Assembly: GCA_903821605.1 (NCBI GenBank)
Contig: CAIJLZ010000006.1
Span: 179,118-243,117, forward strand
Direction of reading: 5' to 3'
DNA: 64,000 bases
DNA from: an uncultured Sphingomonadales bacterium
GTDB taxonomy: Bacteria > Pseudomonadota > Alphaproteobacteria > Sphingomonadales > Sphingomonadaceae
The translations under genes and the position numbers were made by a program. Shown here piece after piece: positions 18,097 through 25,709 of this stretch. Under the pieces are notes generated by a model that was not told the origin of the DNA, made no database searches, and saw only the letters and a list, made by a program, of their open reading frames with translations. Numbering within the stretch: position 1 is the first letter of the stretch; each line of letters opens with the position of its first letter.

Positions 18097-19266
18097 ATGC
18101 GGGGGCATCCGGTCTATGCGGCGATGGGCACGACCATCTTTGAACATATGTCGGGGCTATCGCGTGAGCTGGGGGCCATTAATCTCGGCCAAGGTTTTCC
18201 CGACGGGCAGGGGCCGCCCGCATTGCTCGACGCGGCGGCGCGCGCCTTGCGGGAGAAGTCGAACCAATATCCGCCCATGGCCGGACTCCCCGAATTGCGC
18301 GATGCGGTGGCCGCTTTCTATTCCCGTCGCCAGCGGCTTAACCTGACGCGCGAGCAGGTCATCGTCACCTCCGGTGCGACCGAGGCATTGGCCGCAGCCA
18401 TATTCGCGCTGGTGCAGCCGGGTGACGATGTGCTGATCTTTCAACCGGCCTATGATGCCTATGCGCCGTTGATCCGTCGCGCGGGCGGGGTGCCGGTGCC
18501 CATCGATTTGCACCCGCCCGCATGGCGGTATGAGCGCGCGGCCATCATCGCTGCCATCACGCCCCGGACGCGGGCCATGATTCTCAACGACCCGCTCAAC
18601 CCCACGGGGACGGTGGCGAGCGCGGCGGATCTTGCGATGCTGGCGGAAATTTGTGTGGCGCATGATCTGGTCGCGATTTGCGATGAGGTGTGGGAGGAAG
18701 TGCGCTTTGACGGCGTGCCCCATCGTTCGTTGATTGATTTTCCCGGCATGGCGTCGCGCGCGGTCAAGATCGGATCGGCGGGCAAGATTTTCGGCCTGAC
18801 AGGCTGGAAGCTCGGCTGGATGTGCGCGGCGCCTGCGCTCGCCAGCTTGATGGCGCGGGCGCATCAGTTTCTGACCTTCACCAGCCCACCACCGTTACAA
18901 TGGGCGGTGGCCGAGGGTTTGGCCTTGCCCGACGATTGGTTTGCCGCCCAAGCCGCTGACTGGGCGGCTGGCCGCGCCCGTCTTAAGCAGGGGCTGGAGT
19001 CGGCGGGCTTTGTCGTCCTGCCGAACGCGGCGACATGGTTTCTTTGCATCGATCTGCCACGGTCAGGTCTCGCGATGGACGACCAGATATGTTGCGAACG
19101 CGCAGTGCGGGAAGCGGGCGTTGCTGCAATCCCTGTTTCGGCTTTTTTTGATGGCGGCGTTCCCGGCCCCATTTTGCGTTTGTGCTTCACCAAGCCCGCA
19201 GACCAGCTAGATTCCGCGGTAAAGCGCCTTTCTCACTTTCGTCAGGCCCAACTTAGCGCGGGTTGA
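18097..19266 (+). CDS. PLP-dependent aminotransferase, class I/II
   Basis: 389 residues, fold-type I aminotransferase. The N-terminal INLGQGFPDGQGPP, the NQYPPMAGLPELRDAV stretch, the NDPLNPTG substrate/PLP segment, the D in AICDEVWEEV and the Schiff-base lysine in SAGKIFGLTGWKLGW are all present. Closest to the methionine/kynurenine aminotransferase (YbdL-like) and DapC-like group; the amino donor cannot be set from sequence. The ATG giving MRGHPVYAAMG is preferred: AGGGGG lies 4 bases upstream and homologues start near there. A strong terminator follows. Confidence 0.9.
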   Translation: MRGHPVYAAMGTTIFEHMSGLSRELGAINLGQGFPDGQGPPALLDAAARALREKSNQYPPMAGLPELRDAVAAFYSRRQRLNLTREQVIVTSGATEALAAAIFALVQPGDDVLIFQPAYDAYAPLIRRAGGVPVPIDLHPPAWRYERAAIIAAITPRTRAMILNDPLNPTGTVASAADLAMLAEICVAHDLVAICDEVWEEVRFDGVPHRSLIDFPGMASRAVKIGSAGKIFGLTGWKLGWMCAAPALASLMARAHQFLTFTSPPPLQWAVAEGLALPDDWFAAQAADWAAGRARLKQGLESAGFVVLPNAATWFLCIDLPRSGLAMDDQICCERAVREAGVAAIPVSAFFDGGVPGPILRLCFTKPADQLDSAVKRLSHFRQAQLSAG

Positions 19267-19271
19267 AGAAC

Positions 19272-19314
19272 AAAAAAAGGGCCGGTCGGAAGCCCGACCG
19301 GCCTTGAAAGTTTT
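19272..19314. terminator. Strong bidirectional Rho-independent terminator
   Basis: Perfect 10-bp stem GGCCGGTCGG/CCGACCGGCC with a 4-base loop AAGC. It is flanked by AAAAAAA on the left (a T7 run on the minus strand) and TTGAAAGTTTT on the right. It ends the aminotransferase transcript on the plus strand and can stop read-through from the pgi end of the large minus-strand array. Confidence 0.88.
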
Positions 19315-19570
19315 ATAGGAGAGGATGCCTGAAAGGCACTTTCCGTATGTAGCGAATCGAATTTTTGTGCAACTGCGAAGAAGGTGTGCGCGATTGCATT
19401 TTTTGCATCTGAGAAATAGTCGGCCTGCAAATTCGGAATGCAGCCTGATCATCGACACGCTCGGCCATCCGGTGTTTCCGAACGGGCCCTTCTGCCCCTT
19501 GGGCCTAGACCCGACTAGGTCGTTGTTCGAACCTGTTGCTGCTCGTTGCGAATTCGTCGCTGGCTGCGGG
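19315..19570. other. Gene-free stretch between aminotransferase and pgi 3' ends
   Basis: About 250 bases between two convergent genes, beyond the bidirectional terminator. Open frames across it have no ribosome site and read out of frame into pgi. No further repeat or RNA gene is recognised. Confidence 0.5.
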
Positions 19571-21040
19571 TTACAGCCCGGCTCGTTCGATCAGGGCGGC
19601 GGTGGATGGGTCAAGCCCGGCCGTGCCGTCACGTTCGATGGCCTTGGCCATTTGCTTGCCCAATTCGACCCCGAACTGGTCAAACGGATTGATCCCGAGC
19701 CACACCGCATTGACGAAGGTCCGGTGCTCGTAAAAGGCGATGAGCGCCCCCAATGTGCGTGGGTCGAGCCGGTCAAGCAGGATCGTCACCGACGGCCGGT
19801 CGCCGGGATAATCGCGCGCCGGATCATTGCTCGCACGCCCGGTCATCAGCGCTGAGCCCTGCGCAAAGCAGTTGACGAGCAACTGGCGGTGATGCGCCTC
19901 GTCAAGGTCGTGGCCCGGTTCGATCACGGCGACGAATTCAATCGGGCTTAATATCATACCCTGATGGAGCAGTTGGAACACCGCATGTTGGCAATCGGTG
20001 CCCACTCCGCCCCAAGTGATCGGGGCGGACGGCCCGGCAAGCGACTGGCCGTCCAGCGTCACGCGCTTGCCATTGCTCTCCATTTCCAACTGCTGGAGAT
20101 AGGGCGGCAGCAGGCGCAAGCGCTCATCATAGGCGAACACCGCACGGGTCTGACAGCCCATGTCCTCGACATAAAATCGGTCGGCAATTGCAGCGAGCAC
20201 CGCGACATTGCGGGTGGATGGCGTATCGCGGAAATGCCGGTCCATCTCCGCCGCGCCGTCGAGCAGCGCGCCAAATGCCTCCCAGCCGAGCGCCAACGCG
20301 ACGGGAAGGCCAATCGCCGACCATAAGGAATAGCGCCCGCCGACCGTCTCGCTGAACGGCAGGATGCGGCTTTCATCGACACCCCAGTCGAGCGCCGCCT
20401 GCGGGGCGGCCGTCACCGCGATGACCCGGCCATAGGGATCTTCGACGCCGGCTTCTTCCATCCATTCGATGACGGAATGGGCGTTGAGTAGCGTCTCAAT
20501 GGTGGTGAAGGTCTTGGAGGCCATGATCAGCAACGTGTGGTGCGGGTCGCAGCGACGAAAGGCCTCGGCCAGCGCGCTGCCGTCGACATTGGAAACGACC
20601 GCCACCTCATAATGGCCCGCGTCGCGGCCAAGGGCGTCGACCAGCAATTGCGGGCCGAGCGCCGATCCGCCAATGCCGACATGCAGGATATGGCGGATAT
20701 CGCCAAGCAACCCGGCATCGACCGCCTCCACCATGGCCTGCATCCGCGCATGGCACCGCGCCGCCCGCATGTTGCTATCCGGCGCGCCCTCGCCACGTTC
20801 GGCGATATGTTCGGCGGCACGGCCTTCGGTGACATTGACGGCTTCCCCGCTAAACAGCCGGGCGCGGGCATCGGTTAGCCCGGCCTTGTTGAGCTGGGCA
20901 ATGCCGCTGGCGATGCGGGCCGGGTCGAGATGGGTCTTGGACCAGTCGAACAACATACCCGATTGATCGATCCGCAGCGTGGCGAGGCGGTCGGGATCAT
21001 GGGTGAACAAGGAGGCAATGGGAAGCGGGTTGAGGGTCAT
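19571..21040 (-). CDS. pgi: Glucose-6-phosphate isomerase
   Basis: Interconverts glucose 6-phosphate and fructose 6-phosphate; in an Entner-Doudoroff organism it mainly returns fructose 6-phosphate to glucose 6-phosphate. 489 residues. VGIGGSALGPQL is the sugar-phosphate loop, SKTFTTIET binds phosphate, and GVGTDCQHAVFQLLHQG corresponds to the PGI signature with catalytic His. The start is the ATG of MTLNPLPIASLF with AGGAAAAG upstream; an upstream in-frame GTG/ATG would lie inside the preceding gene. Last gene of the long minus-strand carbohydrate array, 37 bases after the antiporter. Confidence 0.96.
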   Translation of the reverse strand: MTLNPLPIASLFTHDPDRLATLRIDQSGMLFDWSKTHLDPARIASGIAQLNKAGLTDARARLFSGEAVNVTEGRAAEHIAERGEGAPDSNMRAARCHARMQAMVEAVDAGLLGDIRHILHVGIGGSALGPQLLVDALGRDAGHYEVAVVSNVDGSALAEAFRRCDPHHTLLIMASKTFTTIETLLNAHSVIEWMEEAGVEDPYGRVIAVTAAPQAALDWGVDESRILPFSETVGGRYSLWSAIGLPVALALGWEAFGALLDGAAEMDRHFRDTPSTRNVAVLAAIADRFYVEDMGCQTRAVFAYDERLRLLPPYLQQLEMESNGKRVTLDGQSLAGPSAPITWGGVGTDCQHAVFQLLHQGMILSPIEFVAVIEPGHDLDEAHHRQLLVNCFAQGSALMTGRASNDPARDYPGDRPSVTILLDRLDPRTLGALIAFYEHRTFVNAVWLGINPFDQFGVELGKQMAKAIERDGTAGLDPSTAALIERAGL

Positions 21041-21077
21041 GGTCTTTTCCTGGGGAGGAGAGAGGGACGGGGGGCGC

Positions 21078-22334
21078 TTAGCTGTCCACCGGCTGGCGGC
21101 GGCGATAGAAGAGTTCGAATAACGGCGAGGCCATGAGCGTGCTGACAATCGCCATGAGCGTCAGCATTGCGAACAGCGGCGCGCCGATAATGCCGCGTTG
21201 CAGGCCGATATTGATGATGATCAGTTCCATCAGCCCGCGTGCGTTCATCAGCACGCCGATGCCCATGGCAGTGGCATGATCCTGCCCCGATAGCCGGGCC
21301 GCGATATAACAGGCCCCGCCCTTGGCGAGGATCGAGGTGGCAAGCACCGCCAGCGTGATCGCCAGCAACCCGCCCGTGCCCACCAGCTGCAATTCGGTGT
21401 TGAGACCGGAAAAAGTAAAGAACATCGGCAATAGAAACACGGTGGCGAAGGGTTCAAGCTTGGCGCGCAATTGCTTGGCAAACAGCCCGCGCGGCATGGC
21501 TGTGCCGAGCAGAAATCCGCCGAACACCGCATGGATGCCAATCGCGTCCATCGCAAAGGCGCACAGCAGGAACAAGATCAGGCTGATCGCGAGCATAGAC
21601 GGGCTGACGCCCTGTTCCCGTTCCGCCATGTCGCCCATGCGGGCCAGCCAGCGCGGGGCGAGGGTGACCATCAACCCGGCAAAGGCCAGTCCACCGCCCA
21701 ATGCCTTGACGGCGACCATCGGCCCATCGCCAAGGCTGGCGAGTACCAGCGCCACCACGACCCATGCCCCGGCATCGCCGATGGCCCCGGCGGAGAGCGA
21801 GAGCGTGCCCAATCGGGTGCCGCTCATCCCGCGTTCGTGGATGATCCGGGCGAGCATCGGAAAGGCGGTGATGGCAATCGCCGCCCCAAGGAATAGACTG
21901 GCCTGCCATGGCGCGACCTGCGGCATGAACAGGCCCTTGTCGCCGCTATCGCCGCTCATCATCCACGGGATCAGCGCAGCGGCGGCGATGAAGGGCACGA
22001 CCATTCCGGCCATTGATACGGCGGCGGCGGCCCGCGCGCTGGCCTTGAACTCGTTGCGGTCAAATTCCAGCCCGACGATGAACATATACAGGCCGACGCC
22101 AAGCTGTGCCCCGACATAGAGCACCGACTTGGCTTCCGGCGGGAACAGCAAAGCCTGAGTCGCTGGGGCGATAGCGCCGAAGAGGGTGGGGCCAAGGATC
22201 ACGCCCGCGATCATTTCGCCGACCACCTGCGGCTGGCCCAGCCAGCGATGCGCTGCCCAGCCCACCACGCGGCAGGTGGCGATAATGACCGCCATCTGGA
22301 GGAAGAAGATGATGCTGAGCTGGGCCGGTGTCAT
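21078..22334 (-). CDS. CPA2-family cation:proton antiporter
   Basis: 418 residues, about 12 membrane helices. The N-terminal half has LGQPQVVGEMIAGVILGPTLFG, the classical Na+/H+ or K+/H+ exchanger motif (PF00999), and FIVGLEFDRNEFK. There is no C-terminal TrkA-N domain, so it resembles the short antiporters rather than KefB/C. The ATG overlaps the stop of the preceding sugar transporter gene by ATGA, which fixes the start. Why an antiporter sits in a sugar operon is unclear; pH or ion balance during acid production is one possibility (inference). Confidence 0.87.
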   Translation of the reverse strand: MTPAQLSIIFFLQMAVIIATCRVVGWAAHRWLGQPQVVGEMIAGVILGPTLFGAIAPATQALLFPPEAKSVLYVGAQLGVGLYMFIVGLEFDRNEFKASARAAAAVSMAGMVVPFIAAAALIPWMMSGDSGDKGLFMPQVAPWQASLFLGAAIAITAFPMLARIIHERGMSGTRLGTLSLSAGAIGDAGAWVVVALVLASLGDGPMVAVKALGGGLAFAGLMVTLAPRWLARMGDMAEREQGVSPSMLAISLILFLLCAFAMDAIGIHAVFGGFLLGTAMPRGLFAKQLRAKLEPFATVFLLPMFFTFSGLNTELQLVGTGGLLAITLAVLATSILAKGGACYIAARLSGQDHATAMGIGVLMNARGLMELIIINIGLQRGIIGAPLFAMLTLMAIVSTLMASPLFELFYRRRQPVDS

Positions 22335-23620
22335 GCGGATGCTCCTTGCCGTGTCGTCCACAGGCCAAAGCCCGTGATGACCAAGTAACAGCCCATCGGG
22401 ATGATCAATGCAACGGCCAGCCCGCAGAAATCTGCCAGCGTGCCGCTACATAGCGGCACAATCGCCCCGCCGACAATCGCGGTGCACAACAGGCCCGAGG
22501 CGCGCGGCGCGTCGTCGGCCATGCCCTCGGTCGCAAGGCTGAAGATCGTCGGGAACATGATCGAATTGGCCAGCCCGACCGCAATCAGGCTCCATGCCGC
22601 CACGTGGCCGGTGGTGAGCGCAGAGATCAGCACCAGTGTCAGTGCCGCCGCGCCGACCAGTGCCAGCAACCGGCCCGGCGTGACGGCGCGCAGCAAAAAC
22701 GCCCCGATCAGCCGACCGATCAGCGCACCCAGCCAATAATAGGAGAGCAGCACGCCGGCCGCTGGCGGATCCAGCGCAAGGGTGCGTGGCTCGCCCAAAT
22801 AGTTGATCATCAAGCTGGCAATCGAAACTTCCGCCCCGACATAAAGGAAGATGCACAAGCAGCCAAAGGCCAGCCGGGGCCGCCGCAACAGGCCGAAAAT
22901 CCCGCGAAACTCGATCTTGGTGACGCTCTCCTTGTCAAGCGCGCCGCGCCACAACCAGAAGAACGCGGCGATCAGTGCGAGCACGATCGCCAAGCCAATA
23001 TAGGCCTCGCCAATGATCGACGTTTCGGCAAGGCGATGGGCGTCGAGCGCCGCCCCCGATAATGTGGCCGGATCGACGGTGCTTTGAGCGCCCAGCAGCA
23101 ATTGCGCGCCGAAGCGGATCATCATGAACACGCCGAGCGAGTTGAACAGTTGCGCGAAGGTCAGGCGGCTATGCGCGGTTGCCGGATCGCCCAGCAGGAT
23201 GATCAGCGGGTTGACCGCCACCTGCAACAGGGTGATCCCCGCGCCCAGCACGAACAGCGCCGCGAGGACCGAACCATAAAGGCCGGACCATGCTGCCGGC
23301 AGGAACAAGAGGCACGCCACCGCCATGATCGCAAAGCCAAGCACCAGCCCCCGCAGATAACCAAGCCGATTGAGCAGCATCCCCGCCGGGATGGAAAAAA
23401 TGGCGTAGGAGGTGAGAAAGGCGAATTGCACCAGCATCGCCTGCGCATAGCTGAGCTGGAACAGGCCCTTCAGCTTGGGGATCAGCACATCATTGAGATT
23501 GCCGATCCCGCCGAACAGGAAGAATACGGCAATGATCAGCAATTGCAGGCCGATCAAGGCCCTGCCACTGACGGCGGGCCGGTTGCCGGTCGATGCCGAC
23601 GGGGCGGTTGAAATGGTCAT
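22331..23620 (-). CDS. FucP/GluP-type sugar:H+ symporter (MFS)
   Basis: 429 residues with 12 predicted membrane helices. The N-terminal segment FFLFGGIGNLNDVLIPKLKG and QFAFLTSYAIFSIPAGML match the FHS subfamily of the major facilitator superfamily (L-fucose, glucose/galactose permeases), where this region holds proton- and sugar-binding residues. Placed directly after a periplasmic GH97 glucosidase and before pgi, with glk and zwf upstream, glucose is the likely substrate (inference). It follows GH97 by 15 bases. Confidence 0.88.
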   Translation of the reverse strand: MTISTAPSASTGNRPAVSGRALIGLQLLIIAVFFLFGGIGNLNDVLIPKLKGLFQLSYAQAMLVQFAFLTSYAIFSIPAGMLLNRLGYLRGLVLGFAIMAVACLLFLPAAWSGLYGSVLAALFVLGAGITLLQVAVNPLIILLGDPATAHSRLTFAQLFNSLGVFMMIRFGAQLLLGAQSTVDPATLSGAALDAHRLAETSIIGEAYIGLAIVLALIAAFFWLWRGALDKESVTKIEFRGIFGLLRRPRLAFGCLCIFLYVGAEVSIASLMINYLGEPRTLALDPPAAGVLLSYYWLGALIGRLIGAFLLRAVTPGRLLALVGAAALTLVLISALTTGHVAAWSLIAVGLANSIMFPTIFSLATEGMADDAPRASGLLCTAIVGGAIVPLCSGTLADFCGLAVALIIPMGCYLVITGFGLWTTRQGASA

Positions 23621-23635
23621 GATCTGGCCTTTGTT

Positions 23636-25669
23636 CTACCGGCTGGGATGCAGGCGCAGGGCCATGCCGCCGCCGGGAGCCATGCGGATCATCATCTGAT
23701 CACCGCGCTTCACGCGGCGGGTTTCGATGACGATGTGGTGACGGGTGTCGGTCTTGAAATCAGCGTCGTCGCCGTCCCGATAAATCGTCGCGCGATAGGT
23801 CTTGGCTGGATCAAGAAAGTCGAAGGTGAGCGCGACGTTACGCTTATGGTCATCGGTGATGCCGCCGATATACCAGTCGGCGCTATGACGATCCTTACGG
23901 GCCAGCACGGCATATTCGCCGACCGCGCCGTCGATCAGCTTGCTGTCCTCCCAATCAACCGGCACCTGGCGGATGAAGTCGAGTTCGCGCGGATATTTTG
24001 CCAGTTGTTCGGGCACATCCGCCGCCATCTGGATCGGGCTGTAGAGCGCGACATAAAGCGCGAGCTGGCGCGCCAGCGTGGAGGGCAGCGGATCACCGTG
24101 CAGCCCTTGGAGCGAGAGAATGCCGGGCGTATAATCCATCGGCCCGGCAAGCATGCGGGTGAAGACCAAGGTCGGCTCATGGCTCGGCGGGTTCTGCCAA
24201 TAGGTGGAGGCATTATATTCCATGCCGCGCGCGCCCTCGCGGGAGACCCAGTTGGGATAGGTGCGGCGCAGGCCGGTGTCCTTAATCGGTTCATGGGTGT
24301 TGATCGCGATATGGTAGCGGGCAGCGGCTTCCAGCACCAGAATATGATGGCGGCTCATGAACTGGCCATCATGCCATTCCATCCGCACCGCACCGGGCTG
24401 ATCGCCGGGCGCGTAAAGCCCACCTGCATCTGCGACATAGCCGGTCTTGATCGCGCTCACGCCAAGCTTGCCATAAAGCGCCATTGCGGCGTCCAACTGG
24501 CTTTCATAGTGGGCGACATTACCCCCCGTTTCGTGATGGCCGATCAACTGGACGCCCTTTTGACGACCATAGTCGATCACGGCCTTCAGGTCGAAATCGG
24601 GATAGGCTTCGGTCAGGCTGACGTGCTTGCCAAAGCCCCACCACTGGCCGTCCCAGCCCTTGTTCCACCCTTCGATCAGCAGATGGTCGAAGCCATGGCG
24701 AGCGGCGAAGTCGATATAATGCCGGGCATTGGCGGTCGTCGCACCATGTTGTGGACCGGACGCCCAGGTCGATTTGCCGAGGAACATTTCCCACCAGATG
24801 CCGATATATTTGAACGGCTTGACCCAGCTCACATCCCCGAGTTTATTCGGTTCGTTGAGGTTGAGTTCCAGATCATTTTCGACCAGCCCGGCGGCATTGT
24901 CGGCAATCCGGATCGTGCGCCATGGCGACGCAAACGGCAGGGCGCGCGATACTTTTGGTCCCTGTGATGAGGGAGACAGCATGGCGCGGAACTTCTGCCC
25001 CTGTTCGCGCTTCAGCCACATCGAGGCATAATCGACCAGCGCCGCCTCGTGAACGGCAAGATGGGTGCCGTCATCAAGGCGCATTGTCATTGGCGTATGT
25101 GCGGTGGCGACGCCATCAATCGGGGTCTTGTTGTAGAGATATTCATAGCGGTTGGACTCCCCACCCGGTTGCCACCATGCGGTGCCGGGGCGGGCGATGT
25201 CGAACTCGGTCACTTCATCCGCGATATGGAGCGTGGCGAGGCCCGCTTGGCTTGGCACCTCATAGCGAAAACCGACGCCCTGATCGAACAGGCGGAAGCG
25301 GACGGACAGCAGTCGCCCAGTTGATTGCTGCCGGAAATTCGTCAGTAATTCGCGATAATGATCGCGGACATAATGGCGTTCGCCCCATGGCTGTTCCCAG
25401 CGGTCATCGCCTTCCGCCGTTTGTTGTCCCACCAGTTCAAAGTCGCGCACCAGCGCATAGCCATCGGTCAGCAGCAAGCCGAGCCGCGACGGCGCGATCA
25501 GCGGTTGGTCCTTGCGGCTGATGCTGTAATTAATCCGTCCGTCCGGATCGAAATCGATTGCAATTTTGGTCAGCCCATCGGGCGACGAGGCGGTCGCAAC
25601 CGGTGCGGCATCGGCCGTCGTGGCCAGCAGCCCCCATGCCATCCAGGCGATCGTGGCAAGATGCTTCAT
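23636..25669 (-). CDS. GH97 alpha-glucosidase (SusB family)
   Basis: 677 residues with a signal peptide (MKHLATIAWMAWGLLATTADA), so periplasmic or outer-membrane associated. It has the N-terminal beta-sandwich, then the catalytic barrel with FDHLLIEGWNKGWDGQWWG, HHETGGNVAHYESQLDAA, GVSAIKTGYVAD and INTHEPIKDTGLRRTYPNW, all hallmarks of GH97. The conserved glutamates in HHETGG and HEPIK fit the inverting alpha-glucoside-hydrolysing subgroup typified by SusB rather than the retaining galactosidase subgroup (family knowledge, not tested). AGGAGG lies upstream of ATG. Released glucose can enter through the adjacent FucP-type transporter. Confidence 0.92.
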   Translation of the reverse strand: MKHLATIAWMAWGLLATTADAAPVATASSPDGLTKIAIDFDPDGRINYSISRKDQPLIAPSRLGLLLTDGYALVRDFELVGQQTAEGDDRWEQPWGERHYVRDHYRELLTNFRQQSTGRLLSVRFRLFDQGVGFRYEVPSQAGLATLHIADEVTEFDIARPGTAWWQPGGESNRYEYLYNKTPIDGVATAHTPMTMRLDDGTHLAVHEAALVDYASMWLKREQGQKFRAMLSPSSQGPKVSRALPFASPWRTIRIADNAAGLVENDLELNLNEPNKLGDVSWVKPFKYIGIWWEMFLGKSTWASGPQHGATTANARHYIDFAARHGFDHLLIEGWNKGWDGQWWGFGKHVSLTEAYPDFDLKAVIDYGRQKGVQLIGHHETGGNVAHYESQLDAAMALYGKLGVSAIKTGYVADAGGLYAPGDQPGAVRMEWHDGQFMSRHHILVLEAAARYHIAINTHEPIKDTGLRRTYPNWVSREGARGMEYNASTYWQNPPSHEPTLVFTRMLAGPMDYTPGILSLQGLHGDPLPSTLARQLALYVALYSPIQMAADVPEQLAKYPRELDFIRQVPVDWEDSKLIDGAVGEYAVLARKDRHSADWYIGGITDDHKRNVALTFDFLDPAKTYRATIYRDGDDADFKTDTRHHIVIETRRVKRGDQMMIRMAPGGGMALRLHPSR

Positions 25670-25709
25670 CGAACTTTCCTCCTTTCCGCTGGGCTGGTTT
25701 CAGCCAGCC

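Noticed and set aside
23648..24967. 439-codon plus-strand frame opposite GH97
   Set aside because: Antisense shadow of a well-supported glycoside hydrolase gene.
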